The notes: generated by a model from the sequence alone, not told the origin. 64,000 nucleotides of DNA from Cryobacterium zongtaii (GCF_002909375.1 NZ_PPXD01000015.1:1-64000), one strand, 5' to 3'. Shown: positions 53,411 through 62,691, numbered from the stretch's first letter. Program-made: numbers and translations.

Positions 53411-54937
53411 ATGGTCACCGTCGATCCAGCTCTCCCGCCCATAGCGCCAGCACCGAGCCCGTCAGCCACCGGGTCCCCCGCGCCGGGCCACGCCGAGCCG
53501 GGCGAGGGCGGCCTCGACGCGCTCACCCTGGGCCGGCGCATCCGGGACCGCAGGCACCGGCTCGGCCTCACCCTCGACACCCTCGCCGCGGCGGTGGACC
53601 GGGCGCCCTCGCAGATCTCGATGATCGAAAACGGCAAACGGGAACCCCGCCTGTCGATGCTGCGCCTGATCGCCGCGGCCCTGAACACCACCGTCGACGA
53701 ACTACTGCGGACGGATGCGCCCACTCCCCGGGCGGCGTTGGAGATCGCCGTCGAACGAGCCCAGCGTGGACCGGTTTTCACGGCGCTCGGGCTGCCCCGG
53801 CTCCGGGTCGGCCCCGGCCAGCCCGACGAGACCCTGCAGACCATCCTCACCCTGCACAACGAGATCGAACGGTTGCACCGGGAACGCGCGGCCACCCCGG
53901 AAGAGGCGCGGCGGGCCAACGCCCAACTGCGCGCCGAGATGCGCGCCCGCGACAATTACTTCCCCGAACTCGAGGCGCAAGCGCTCGAGCTCCTCACGGC
54001 CGTCGGGCACTCCGGCGGCCCCGTCTCGCATCAGGTCGTGGCCGACATGGCCGCACACCTCGGCTTCTCCCTGCACTACGTCGGCGACCTGCCGCACTCC
54101 ACCCGGTCGGTCACCGACAAGCGCAACGGCCGAATTTATCTGCCCACCGAGCAGGCCGCGTCCCGTGACAGCCGCTCACCGATCTTGCAGGCCTTCGCCA
54201 GCCACCTCTGCGGGCACGTCGAACCGGGAAATTACGCCGATTTTCTGCGACAGCGGGTGGAGACCAATTACCTGACCGCCGCCATCCTGCTGCCGGAGAC
54301 CGACACCCTGCGACTGCTGAACGACGCCAAGGCGGCCCGGCGTATCTCGCTCGAAGACCTGCGGGATGCCTTCTCGGTGTCCTACGAGACCGCCGCGCAT
54401 CGGTTCACCAACCTCGCCACCGCGCGGTTGGGCATCCCGGTGCACTTCATGAAGGTGCACGAGTCCGGCACCATCATCAAGGCGTACGAGAACGACGACG
54501 TGCAGTTCCCCAGCGACGCGCTCGGCGCCGTGGAGGGCAGCACGGTGTGCCGCAGTTGGACGGCGCGCACGGTCTTCGACGTTCCGGACCGGTTCAGCCC
54601 CTGGTACCAGTACACCGACACCCCGGCCGGCACCTTCTGGTGCACCTCCCGCATCGAGAAGGCCAAGGAGGGCGACTACTCCGTCAGCGTCGGCGTGCCG
54701 TTCGCCCACGTCAACTGGTTCCGCGGCCGGGAGACCCCGAACCGGGCCGTGTCGCGCTGCCCTGACGAATCCTGCTGCCGCCGGGCGCCCGACGAACTCT
54801 CCGGCCGCTGGGAGGGCCAGGCCTGGCCGGTCGCCCGCACCCCCACCAGCCTGCTTGCCGCCCTGCCGACGGGCACCTTCCCCGGCGTCGACCCCACCGA
54901 GGTGTATCAGTTCCTCGAGGCGCACGCCCCGGCCTAG
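53411..54937 (+). CDS. ramB: RamB-like regulator of acetate metabolism (XRE plus short-chain fatty acid regulator domain)
   Basis: The 508-residue protein has an XRE helix-turn-helix ([39 protein letters not shown], key [15 protein letters not shown], residues about 38-80), an IrrE-like middle part, and a DUF2083 C-terminal domain with conserved cysteines ([23 protein letters not shown]). The HExxH metalloprotease motif is HLCGH here, without the glutamate. RamB in Corynebacterium represses aceA/aceB; the divergent position to aceA fits this. ATG 53411 has no ribosome-binding site and may be leaderless. Confidence 0.85.
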   Translation: MVTVDPALPPIAPAPSPSATGSPAPGHAEPGEGGLDALTLGRRIRDRRHRLGLTLDTLAAAVDRAPSQISMIENGKREPRLSMLRLIAAALNTTVDELLRTDAPTPRAALEIAVERAQRGPVFTALGLPRLRVGPGQPDETLQTILTLHNEIERLHRERAATPEEARRANAQLRAEMRARDNYFPELEAQALELLTAVGHSGGPVSHQVVADMAAHLGFSLHYVGDLPHSTRSVTDKRNGRIYLPTEQAASRDSRSPILQAFASHLCGHVEPGNYADFLRQRVETNYLTAAILLPETDTLRLLNDAKAARRISLEDLRDAFSVSYETAAHRFTNLATARLGIPVHFMKVHESGTIIKAYENDDVQFPSDALGAVEGSTVCRSWTARTVFDVPDRFSPWYQYTDTPAGTFWCTSRIEKAKEGDYSVSVGVPFAHVNWFRGRETPNRAVSRCPDESCCRRAPDELSGRWEGQAWPVARTPTSLLAALPTGTFPGVDPTEVYQFLEAHAPA

Positions 54938-54963
54938 ATCCGCCGACTTCCCAGTTCGCCGAC

Positions 54964-55012
54964 TTGCCGGAAAGTGCCCCTTCAGGTCGCCTGAAGGGTC
55001 ACTTTGCGGCAA
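54964..55012. repeat. 49-base near-perfect palindrome
   Basis: Arms of 23 bases (54964-54986 and 54990-55012) match with two mismatches around TCG; the inner arm is CCCTTCAGG/CCTGAAGGG and the outer GCCG.AAAGTG. It lies between the ramB stop (54937) and the stop of the convergent marR gene (55076), so it can act as a bidirectional terminator or be a REP-like element. Confidence 0.75.
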
Positions 55013-55075
55013 CTCGCGACAGTGCGCAAGTCCGTGCAGACCGGCAGGGCGAGCGGTGTGCGGTGCGCGCGGCCG

Positions 55076-55537
55076 TCAGAGCGCGGCGCGGGCCAGGTCG
55101 GGCAGTCGGTGCAGGGCGTCGACCAGGGGGCCGAGTTCAGGTTCCTCTTCGGCGGCGGCGAGGGCGCCAGCCAGGGCCTCGTCGTAGACCGGCCGGGCGC
55201 GGGCCAGCAGCGCCTTACCGGCCTCGGTGAGCTCGGTGTAGATGCCGCGGCGGTCGTCGGCGCAGAGGATGCGGGTGAGCAGCGCCCGGTCTTCCAGCCG
55301 GTTCACCAGGCGGGTCGTCGCGCTGCTCGAGAGGGCGGCGGCCCTGGCGAGCTGCTGCATCCGCATGTGCCAGCCGTGCTGGCGGCTGAGGGCGTCCAGC
55401 ACGGTGAACTCGACCACCGACAGGTCGAAGCCGGCCTGCAGGGCCCGCTCCAGCACGGCTTCGATGCGGCCATGCAGGGCGGCCAGGGTGCGCCAACCCT
55501 GCGCGCGAACCTCGACGGCGTCGTCTTCGATGCTCAT
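55076..55537 (-). CDS. MarR-family transcriptional regulator
   Basis: The 153-residue protein has the MarR pattern: dimer helix AALHGRIEAVLERALQAG, DLSVVEFTVLDALSRQ, recognition helix AALSSSATTRLVNRLEDRALLTRI and wing DDRRGIYTELTEAG. ATG 55537 is used; the frame is open to 55591 with residues unlike the family. The 106 bases upstream contain GCAAG/CTTGC inverted repeats near its promoter. Target genes are not evident; it follows the transglutaminase trio on the same strand. Confidence 0.8.
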   Translation of the reverse strand: MSIEDDAVEVRAQGWRTLAALHGRIEAVLERALQAGFDLSVVEFTVLDALSRQHGWHMRMQQLARAAALSSSATTRLVNRLEDRALLTRILCADDRRGIYTELTEAGKALLARARPVYDEALAGALAAAEEEPELGPLVDALHRLPDLARAAL

Positions 55538-55643
55538 TCGTGCTGCTCCATGCTCTTCCGACCCGACTCCGACTACACGACGCAAGTACACCGCGCTTGC
55601 AACTACCAGTCTATGCAGCGAGGCGGGCCGCGTCAGCGCCGGG

Positions 55644-56486
55644 CTACGACTCCCGGGTGATCTCCACCTTCACGAACAGCTGCGACCCGCTCGACCCCGC
55701 GTACACCCCGCGCAAGGGGGCGATGTCGTTGTAGTCGCGGCCGCGACCCACACCCACGTGCCGGTCACCGATGTCGATCAGGTTGGTGGGGTCGTAGCCG
55801 CGCCACTCGCCGCAGAACCACTCCACCCAGGCGTGGGATTCGCCGGTGACGGTCTCTCCGATCAGGGCATCCGGCCTGGGGTGCAGGTAGCCGGACACGT
55901 AACGGGCCGGAATCCCCACCGACCGCAGCGCGCCCAGCGCCACGTGGGTGATGTCCTGACAGACGCCGCGCCTGTCGGCCCAGGCCTCACGGGCGTTGGT
56001 CTTGACCCCGGTGACACCCTGCACGTAGGCCATGTTCTCCCCCACGAATCGGCAGATCGCCAGCGCAGCGTCACACGGGTCCAGCCGACCGGCGATCTCG
56101 GCGGCTGTGGCCACCACGTCCGCCGGCGGTTCGGTGAGCGAGGTCTGCCAGGACTGTTCGACCGAGGCCGTCGAGCGGGCCACCAACGCCGCCAGGTCCG
56201 CCCAGGGCATCGGATGCAGCGCGTGCTCCCGCGGCGACACCTCCACGAGGCTGTTGGCCGTGAGAGTGAGTTCGGCGTGCGGGGTGAGCACCTCGAACGA
56301 CGACACCCTGGTACCCCAGTAGTCCACGTAGTTGTGGTTGCTCGAGACCGGGCTGATGTCCAGGTTGGAATACAGCACGAACTGGTCGGGGGAGGTGACC
56401 GGCAGCATCCTGGCCTCGTTGTAGGAGGTGGCTACTTCGCCCTGATACCTGTAGCCGGTGGTGTGGCGAATCCGTAGGCGCTTCAC
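55644..56486 (-). CDS. transglutaminase-like protease-fold protein of the ATP-grasp trio
   Basis: The 280-residue protein has the N-terminal beta region common to bacterial transglutaminases (LRIRHTTGYRYQGEVATSYNEARMLP) and the catalytic core with Cys in ADRRGVCQDITHVALGALR, His in TGESHAWVEWFCGEWRGYDPT and the following Asp. Such proteins cut or form isopeptide bonds. GTG 56486 overlaps the stop of the alpha-E gene (GTGA). It is the last of three overlapping genes (59109 to 55644), a conserved set predicted to make or modify small peptides. Confidence 0.87.
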   Translation of the reverse strand: MKRLRIRHTTGYRYQGEVATSYNEARMLPVTSPDQFVLYSNLDISPVSSNHNYVDYWGTRVSSFEVLTPHAELTLTANSLVEVSPREHALHPMPWADLAALVARSTASVEQSWQTSLTEPPADVVATAAEIAGRLDPCDAALAICRFVGENMAYVQGVTGVKTNAREAWADRRGVCQDITHVALGALRSVGIPARYVSGYLHPRPDALIGETVTGESHAWVEWFCGEWRGYDPTNLIDIGDRHVGVGRGRDYNDIAPLRGVYAGSSGSQLFVKVEITRES

Positions 56487-57412
56487 GAGGCTTCTCCGGT
56501 CCAGGTCGGCACCGCGCTGGTCGGGAAGTATCGGTGCCCGATCGACTCCGACGCGGTGCTGGTGGCGTCCAGCACCATGTCCATGTGCCCAGGGAGGTCG
56601 TTCAGGATCTCCATGATCGGTCGGTATTCCAGCTGGCTGCGGATCTGGCCGAGCACCCGCTGCGACGATTCGGAGACGCCCAGCCGGTCCGTGCGGGGTT
56701 CGAGTTCCTGCAGGCACTGCTCGGCCCGGGAAATCGAGAACACGATCGACCGGGGAAAGAGCCGGTCCAGCAGCAGGAACTCGGCGGCGTTCCGTGCCGA
56801 CGGCACCCCACGATAGGTGCGCAGATACGACTCGTATGCCCCGCAGGAGCGCAGGATCGTGGTCCAGGACGGTCCGCTGTTCTCGGTCAGTGACCGGGTG
56901 GCCAGCAGCCGTGCGGTCATGTCGGCCTGCTCGAGGCTGCGGCCCAGGGTGAAGAAGTGCCAGGCGTCGTCCCGGCTGGCGCTGGACTCGACGATGCCGA
57001 CGGCCAGGGCCGCGCGTTCGCGCACCCAGCCGAAGAAATCGTGCGTCTTGGCGCTGGCGATGTTCTTCGGCATCTTCGTGTAGGTGGTGTTCAGGCATTC
57101 CCAGAGCTCGGTGGAGACGATCTCCCTGGCCCGGCGGGCGTTCTCCCTGGCGGCACCGAGCGAATACGCGATCGACGCCGGATTCGTGCGGTCGGCCGCC
57201 AGGGTCGCCAGCACATCCTTGCGGGTGAGGTCACGGTCCGGGGGCACCGGGCTGCCCATCAGGTGCAGCAGTGACCGGCAGGCCAGGTTCTCCTCGATCC
57301 ACGGGTCTTCCAGCAGCAGCTGCAGGTGCACATCCAGGATGCGCGCGGTGCCGTCGCTGCGTTCGATGTAACGGCCGATCCAGAACAGGCTCTCGGCGAT
57401 GCGGCTCAGCAT
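56483..57412 (-). CDS. alpha-E domain protein (DUF403)
   Basis: The 309-residue all-helical protein starts MLSRIAESLFWIGRYIERSDGTARILDVHLQLLLED (key AESLFWIGRYIERSD), the signature of the alpha-E family, and has SREIVSTELWECLNTTY-like and AWHFFTLGRSLEQADMTARLL repeats, suggesting an internal duplication. Function is unproven; it always keeps company with circularly permuted ATP-grasp proteins. It overlaps its upstream partner by 7 bases and its downstream partner by 4, so the three are translated in step. Confidence 0.9.
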   Translation of the reverse strand: MLSRIAESLFWIGRYIERSDGTARILDVHLQLLLEDPWIEENLACRSLLHLMGSPVPPDRDLTRKDVLATLAADRTNPASIAYSLGAARENARRAREIVSTELWECLNTTYTKMPKNIASAKTHDFFGWVRERAALAVGIVESSASRDDAWHFFTLGRSLEQADMTARLLATRSLTENSGPSWTTILRSCGAYESYLRTYRGVPSARNAAEFLLLDRLFPRSIVFSISRAEQCLQELEPRTDRLGVSESSQRVLGQIRSQLEYRPIMEILNDLPGHMDMVLDATSTASESIGHRYFPTSAVPTWTGEAS

Positions 57413-59109
57413 TCCAGGGTCCCGTCTGCGGTCGTGACCGCGGTCACTGTGCGCTGTCGCTGTTGCTGTTGCTGTTGCTGTTGTTCCTGGTCCTGGTCGC
57501 CGCCCGGCGGGGTGTCCTGCGGGGAGTGGTCGGCGACCCTGGGCGGGATGATGGAGATCGACTGGGTATTCGCGGCCTGGTCATTGACGAGGCCCTGGAT
57601 GTTCCGGGCCGACCCCATGCTGTGGAAGTCGGGCTCGAGGCCGATCACCCAGGTGTCCTTGGAACCGCCGCCCTGGCTGGAGTTCACGACGAGCTCACCC
57701 TCGGGCAGAGCCACCCGGGTGAGGCCGCCGGGCAGCACCCAGACGTCCGTCCCGTCGTTCACCGCGAACGGCCGCAGGTCCGCGTGCCGGGGCCGCATGC
57801 CGTCGTCGACGAGGGTCGGGATGGTGGACAACTGCACCACGGGTTGGGCGATCCAGCCGCGCGGGTCCAGGAGCAACTGCTTCCGCAGGGTCTCCAACTC
57901 GGCCTTCGACGCGGCGGGGCCGACCACGAGGCCCTTGCCGCCGGAACCGTCGACGGGCTTGACGACCAGCTCATCGAGCCTGTCGAGCACCTCCTCGAGC
58001 GCGAGGGGGTCTTCGAGCCGCCAGGTGTCGACGTTGGGGATGATCGCGTCTTCGCCGAGGTAGTACTTGATCAGCTCGGGCAGGTAGGTGTAGACGAGCT
58101 TGTCGTCGGCGACCCCGTTGCCCACGGCGTTGGCGATGGTCACATTGCCCAGCCGCGCGGCCATCAGGATGCCCGGTGATCCCAGTTGCGAGTCGGCGCG
58201 GAACTGCAGCGGGTCCAGGAACTCGTCGTCGACCCGGCGGTAGATCACGTCGACCCGGGTGGGTCCGGCCGTGGTGCGCATCCAGACCCGGCCGCCCGAG
58301 CAGAACAGGTCGCGGCCCTCCACCAGCTCCACGCCCATCAGCCGGGCGAGCAGAGTGTGCTCGAAGTAGGCCGAATTGAAGACGCCTGGGGTGAGCACCA
58401 CGATGTTCGGGTCGTCGACGCCGGCCGGGGCCGAGGCACGCAGGGCCTGCAGTAGCTTGTTGGGGTAGTCGCCCACGGGGCGCACCCGCATCGAGACGAA
58501 CAGCTCGGGCAGGGTCTGGGCCATCACACGTCGGTTGGAGATGACGTAGCTGACCCCGCTGGGCACCCGCACGTTATCTTCGAGCACCCGCCAGGCCCCC
58601 ATCTCGTCGCGGATCAGGTCGATACCGGACACCTGGATGCGCACGTTGTTCGCCGAGACGATTCCGGCTGCCTGGCGGTGGAAGTGTGTGGACGAGGTGA
58701 TCAGGCCGGCCGGGATGACACCGTCGCGCACGGCGGCCTGGGGGCCGTAGATGTCAGCGAGGAAGGCCTCCAGTGCGAGGACCCGCTGTTTGATGCCGGC
58801 CTCGACGGTCACCCACTCCGGCTGCTCGATCACCCGGGGCACAGCGTCGAGCGGGAAAGGACGTTCCTCGCCGGCGAAGTCGAAGGTCACGCCCTGCGCC
58901 AGGTAGGAGCTGGCCAGCGCGTCCGTACGGCCCCTCAACTCCTCCTGGGTCATTCGGGCCAGAGCGCTGTACACGTCCTTGTACGCGGCCCGCGCCTCCG
59001 AGGGCGCGAGCGACGACGGGTCGGGGAACATTTCGTCCCAGGCCGACGTCTGCCCTCGCTCACGGGGCGGTGCGGAGGTAGCGCCATAGCCACTGAAGAG
59101 GTCAACCAT
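57406..59109 (-). CDS. circularly permuted ATP-grasp protein (DUF404/DUF407)
   Basis: The 567-residue protein has the type 2 permuted ATP-grasp pattern: WDEMFPDPSSLAPSEARAAY, GVTFDFAGEERPFPLDAVPR, RVLALEAFLADIYGPQ, VLTPGVFNSAYFEHTLLARLMGVELVEGRDL (key FNSAYFEHTLLARLMG), and the ATP-binding DELVVKPVDGSGGKGLVVGP. These enzymes are predicted to ligate amino acids or peptides using ATP. The last 40 residues carry a Gln-rich tail (QQQQQQQQ) coded by four CAACAG units, outside the domain. It heads the trio with the alpha-E and transglutaminase genes. Confidence 0.9.
   Translation of the reverse strand: MVDLFSGYGATSAPPRERGQTSAWDEMFPDPSSLAPSEARAAYKDVYSALARMTQEELRGRTDALASSYLAQGVTFDFAGEERPFPLDAVPRVIEQPEWVTVEAGIKQRVLALEAFLADIYGPQAAVRDGVIPAGLITSSTHFHRQAAGIVSANNVRIQVSGIDLIRDEMGAWRVLEDNVRVPSGVSYVISNRRVMAQTLPELFVSMRVRPVGDYPNKLLQALRASAPAGVDDPNIVVLTPGVFNSAYFEHTLLARLMGVELVEGRDLFCSGGRVWMRTTAGPTRVDVIYRRVDDEFLDPLQFRADSQLGSPGILMAARLGNVTIANAVGNGVADDKLVYTYLPELIKYYLGEDAIIPNVDTWRLEDPLALEEVLDRLDELVVKPVDGSGGKGLVVGPAASKAELETLRKQLLLDPRGWIAQPVVQLSTIPTLVDDGMRPRHADLRPFAVNDGTDVWVLPGGLTRVALPEGELVVNSSQGGGSKDTWVIGLEPDFHSMGSARNIQGLVNDQAANTQSISIIPPRVADHSPQDTPPGGDQDQEQQQQQQQQRQRTVTAVTTADGTLEC
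57459..57485. repeat. hexanucleotide tandem repeat coding a poly-Gln tail
   Basis: On the coding strand CAACAG is repeated four times in frame near the 3' end of the ATP-grasp gene, giving eight glutamines. Copy-number change would alter tail length by two residues per unit without frameshift. Confidence 0.75.
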
Positions 59110-59331
59110 GTCTGGATGCTAACCGTCCGGTGTTGCCGGATTGTTTCCTGACCGTGACGCTGCCGCGCACCACCGAGGTTGCATACATGTTGCATCGATC
59201 AACCAGCCAAACGGGGCGACATGAGAACAGATGTGGCCCACAGACGCCTTTTTTGCATACAGTTAGCTCAAGTCCGATTCTGGTACTCCGCAAGGCGGTG
59301 ATGTGGCCGCACCAAGCAGATCCGAGCACTC

Positions 59332-60993
59332 ATGCGCACAGTTGCAGGGCCCAGACGGTTGGGGTTGCTGATCCTGGCCTGCCTGGCCGGCGCCGGCGTG
59401 CTGGTGGCGACGCGGCTCAGTGGCGCCGATGGTGCGCTGCTGCATCCGCTCTCGGACCGGCTCCCCCTCGCGACCGCCGGCACGCTGGCCGCACCGATCC
59501 TCTCCGGCCTGCTGGGCCTGGGCGGGGGCCTGGTGGCCGCCCGTCGCAGCGGCTGGATCGACCCGAGGCTGCGGTCGCTGGTGGGGGCCGGTATCGGTGT
59601 CTGCCTGGCCTGGCTGGCGCTCGTCCTGGTCTTCTGGTTCGCCGTCCAGGCCGAACTCATGCCGGTGCTGGAGGACGGTCCGACGGCCCGTGCCGGCGCG
59701 AGCGCCCTGAGCTCCGTGCTGCTGCCCGCCACCGTGATCGTGTTGGGGGCCGCCACGGCCATCACGGTGTCTGTGCGCGCTGCGACTCGGGTGGCCGCGA
59801 TCGAGGGACACGTGCAGACCGCCCGCAGCCGTGGCCTTCCCACCACCGCACCGGTCATCCGCCGGGTGTTCCGTCGCACGCTGCCCACCATCCTGGCCAT
59901 CCTGCTCGTCGAGTTCCTGGTGCTCTACGCCAGCGCCCTGACGGTCCAGGCCGTGTTCACCACACCGTCCCTCGCGACGATGCTGCCGTTGCTGCCCGCT
60001 GAGAGCCTCCCGTTCGTGCTCGGTGCCTGCCTATTGTGCGTAGTCGGAGTGATCATGACCGGCGTCACGGTCGCTTCGGCCGCACTCGGCCCCGCGGCCC
60101 CGCGGCAGACCCGGCCCACGCCCGGCGGACTCGCCGCCGCGCTTCTGGCGGACTCCCGTCAGGCCAAACCGGCCCTGCCGTCCACGACGTTTCGTTCGAC
60201 CGACCTCCTCGATATCAGGGACCTCTGCCTGCACGATGGTTCGGCGCACGAGCCTCGAGACGCGCTGCACGGCATCAGCCTCACGGCCACGCGCGGTCAG
60301 GCGCTGGCGGTCGTCGGCGGCGGCAGTGACGCCACCTCGTCGCTGTGCCACGCCATCGCGGGTCTACTCCCGCTCGACAGTCCGATCCGGTCCGGGTCGA
60401 TCCTCTTCGACGGCACCGAACTCGTCGGCCTCGCCGAAGCGGAGTTCCGGCGCCTGCGCGGGCAGCAGATCGGGTTTCTCCCGGCACCGGCAGCGGATCG
60501 TCTGGACCCCGACGTCCGCATCGGCCACCAACTCGCCGGGATCCTGGCCGGACGGCCGGGACACTCCCGATCCCGCGCCCGGTCCGCCGCCGCGCTTCTC
60601 ACCGCCGTCGGCGTCGACAACGTCGAGGCCGTGTTGTGGGCGTATCCGCATCAGGTCTCGGCGCTGATCAGCCAGCGGGTGCTGCTCGCCGGTGCCCTCG
60701 TTCGCGAGCCGCAGCTTCTCATCGCCGACAATCCGACCGAGGGCCTCGACACGGCCGATGAGGAGAGCTTCCTCGACTCTCTGCACGCGCTTCAAAAGCA
60801 GCTTGGTTTCACCCTCATCGTGGCATCGCCCAGGGCTGAGATCATCGCCAGGTGCGACCGCGTCGCGGTCATGAGCGACGACACCATCGTCGAGCACGCT
60901 TCGGTCCCCGAGCTGCTCATCGACCCCCGTCACCCGCACAGTCAGCGGATTCTCGCCGACCGTTCATCAGGGCCACGGCCGATCGGCCGTTGA
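59332..60993 (+). CDS. fused peptide-type ABC permease and degenerate ATPase
   Basis: The 553-residue protein joins a DppB/DppC-like membrane region (helices from about residue 10 to 250; coupling-type segment ARSRGLPTTAPVIRRVFRRTLP) to an OppD/DppD-like ATPase region from about residue 285. The ATPase is damaged: Walker A is VGGGSDATSSL (residues about 327-337) without the lysine, Walker B is LLIADNPTEGLD with Asn for the catalytic Glu (N467), and the LSGGQ signature reads VSALISQR. The H-loop His is replaced (VASPRAE). No binding protein is near. It probably cannot hydrolyse ATP alone. Divergent from the ATP-grasp trio. Confidence 0.75.
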   Translation: MRTVAGPRRLGLLILACLAGAGVLVATRLSGADGALLHPLSDRLPLATAGTLAAPILSGLLGLGGGLVAARRSGWIDPRLRSLVGAGIGVCLAWLALVLVFWFAVQAELMPVLEDGPTARAGASALSSVLLPATVIVLGAATAITVSVRAATRVAAIEGHVQTARSRGLPTTAPVIRRVFRRTLPTILAILLVEFLVLYASALTVQAVFTTPSLATMLPLLPAESLPFVLGACLLCVVGVIMTGVTVASAALGPAAPRQTRPTPGGLAAALLADSRQAKPALPSTTFRSTDLLDIRDLCLHDGSAHEPRDALHGISLTATRGQALAVVGGGSDATSSLCHAIAGLLPLDSPIRSGSILFDGTELVGLAEAEFRRLRGQQIGFLPAPAADRLDPDVRIGHQLAGILAGRPGHSRSRARSAAALLTAVGVDNVEAVLWAYPHQVSALISQRVLLAGALVREPQLLIADNPTEGLDTADEESFLDSLHALQKQLGFTLIVASPRAEIIARCDRVAVMSDDTIVEHASVPELLIDPRHPHSQRILADRSSGPRPIGR

Positions 60994-61040
60994 CCCGACG
61001 GTGCCGGCCGGACGGTGCCGTCCAGGCGGCGCCGACCAGA

Positions 61041-61685
61041 TCAGCCCTCGGTGCCAGAGACGGCGTTGCGGGCTCCGAGGATATGCCCCCGCATCGCCAC
61101 CTCGGCCCAGATCGCGTCTCCGGTGCGAAGCGCGGTGAGGATGTCGCGGTGCTGGTGGTTGCTGCGCGCGCGGTACTCGGCGCCGCGCCGGCGGAAGGCG
61201 GCCGCCATCAGCGGCACCCTGGCGACGGACGAGGTGAGGGTCATCAACTGGGGGCTGCGAGAGGCCGCAACCACGATGTGGTGGAATTCGGCGTTGAGGC
61301 TGCTCAGCGCGGCGAGGCCGGCGTCGTCATCCGCTGTCAACACGGGTTCCATGGCGTCGATCAGCGCGGCGAGCCTGTCCAGTTCCTCCGCCGTGATGCG
61401 GCTGGCCGCCAGCCCGGCGGCGCGGCTCTCGAGTCCGGCCCGCACCATGTACGTCTCGCGGACCTCCTCGACGCTCCAGGCCACGACCGTGGCACCGCGA
61501 TTGGGCACGAAGGTCACCAGCCCGGCCTCGTCCAGTCGGCGGAGAGCTTCCCGCACCGGGGTCCGGCTGACTCCGAGTTCCGCGGCCAGAGCCTGTTCTC
61601 TCAGCATGGTGTTGGCGCTCAACTGGCCTGACAGGATGCGGGCGCGCAGGGACAGGTAAACCGTTTCACCGCCTGTTGACGCCAC
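61041..61685 (-). CDS. GntR-family regulator, FadR/FCD subfamily
   Basis: The 214-residue protein has an N-terminal GntR winged helix (LSLRARILSGQLSANTMLREQALAAELGVSRTPVREALRRLDEAGLV, key AAELGVSRTPVREALRRL) and a C-terminal FCD helical domain with metal-binding-type residues (LNAEFHHIVVAASRS, NHQHRDILTALRTGD). GTG 61685 has GGGGGAGG 5 bases upstream, so it is preferred to ATG 61724. It is convergent with the permease-ATPase fusion and downstream of rplA. Ligand unknown. Confidence 0.87.
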   Translation of the reverse strand: MASTGGETVYLSLRARILSGQLSANTMLREQALAAELGVSRTPVREALRRLDEAGLVTFVPNRGATVVAWSVEEVRETYMVRAGLESRAAGLAASRITAEELDRLAALIDAMEPVLTADDDAGLAALSSLNAEFHHIVVAASRSPQLMTLTSSVARVPLMAAAFRRRGAEYRARSNHQHRDILTALRTGDAIWAEVAMRGHILGARNAVSGTEG

Positions 61686-61820
61686 GGATTCCTCCCCCTG
61701 GGCAGAGGCACACCCCTGCCGCATGTCGAGCTTTACACACCGCGGCCCCTAAAAGAGGGATACGGCCGAAAATCAGGATCGAGCGCCTCGTACTGGGGGT
61801 AGCGAGGTCATCCGGGCACG

Positions 61821-61849
61821 AAAAAGGGCCCGTCTTTCGACGGGCCCTT
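61821..61849 (-). terminator. intrinsic terminator of the rplK-rplA operon
   Basis: On the minus strand GGGCCCGTC, GAAA, GACGGGCCC (61847-61826) is followed by TTTTT (61825-61821): a textbook factor-independent terminator 18 bases after the rplA stop. Confidence 0.92.
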
Positions 61850-61866
61850 CCTTCAAGACGGAATCC

Positions 61867-62556
61867 TTAGATGCTGTTCACATCGAGCGGGATGCCGGGG
61901 CCGAACGTGGTCGACACGGCGCCCTTCATGATGTAGCGGCCCTTGGAAGAGCTCGGCTTGAGGCGAACGATCTCCTCGAGTGCTGCACCGATGTTCTCGT
62001 TGAGCTGGTCGGCGGAGAAGGAAGCCTTGCCCACGACGAAGTGCACGTTGGAGTGCTTGTCGACGCGGAAGGCGATCTTTCCACCCTTGATGTCGTTCAC
62101 GGCCTTGGCCACGTCGGGCGTCACGGTTCCGGTCTTCGGGTTCGGCATGAGGCCGCGCGGGCCCAGGACCTTTCCGAGACGACCGACCTTGCCCATGAGC
62201 TCGGGGGTCGAGACTGCAGAGTCGAACGAGGTGTAGCCGGCGGCCACCTTCTCGATGAGCTCGTCGCCACCGACCTCGTCGGCGCCGGCAGCGATGGCTG
62301 CGTCGGCCGCGGGGCCCGTTGCGAAGACGATGACGCGGGCGGTCTTGCCGGTGCCGTGAGGAAGAATCACGGTGCCGCGGACCATCTGGTCTGCCTTGCG
62401 GGGGTCGACGCCGAGCTTGAGCGCGACCTCAACGGTGGAGTTGAACTTGACGGAACCGGTCTCGCGGGCGAGGGTGACGGCTTCGGTGGGGGTGTAGAAC
62501 TTATCGGCTTCGATCTTCTCGACCGCAGCGCGGTAGGCCTTTGACTTCTGTGCCAT
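61867..62556 (-). CDS. rplA: 50S ribosomal protein L1
   Basis: The 229-residue protein forms the L1 stalk and, in many bacteria, represses its own operon. [23 protein letters not shown] is the standard start, followed by [39 protein letters not shown] (key [10 protein letters not shown]) and [18 protein letters not shown] 62556 has AGGAG 7 bases upstream; a frame open to 62652 lacks one. It follows rplK by 135 bases and ends in a strong terminator, so it is not co-transcribed with rplJ, 39 kb away. Confidence 0.97.
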   Translation of the reverse strand: MAQKSKAYRAAVEKIEADKFYTPTEAVTLARETGSVKFNSTVEVALKLGVDPRKADQMVRGTVILPHGTGKTARVIVFATGPAADAAIAAGADEVGGDELIEKVAAGYTSFDSAVSTPELMGKVGRLGKVLGPRGLMPNPKTGTVTPDVAKAVNDIKGGKIAFRVDKHSNVHFVVGKASFSADQLNENIGAALEEIVRLKPSSSKGRYIMKGAVSTTFGPGIPLDVNSI

Positions 62557-62691
62557 TTGAATCTCCTGTAGATGCATGTGCTGAGAGCGTGGTTTTCGTG
62601 AGCCTGGCTGGCTCTTCCACTTGGTGCCTGTCGGCAGATCGAGATCGATCATGCCCGTCGGCTGGTGTTCGACGAATCGAACGAAGGGGTA

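Noticed and set aside
59110..59331. tRNA or small RNA in the gap between the ATP-grasp and fusion genes
   Set aside because: No cloverleaf or terminator-ended hairpin was visible; only two TTGCATAC repeats, which are too short to interpret.
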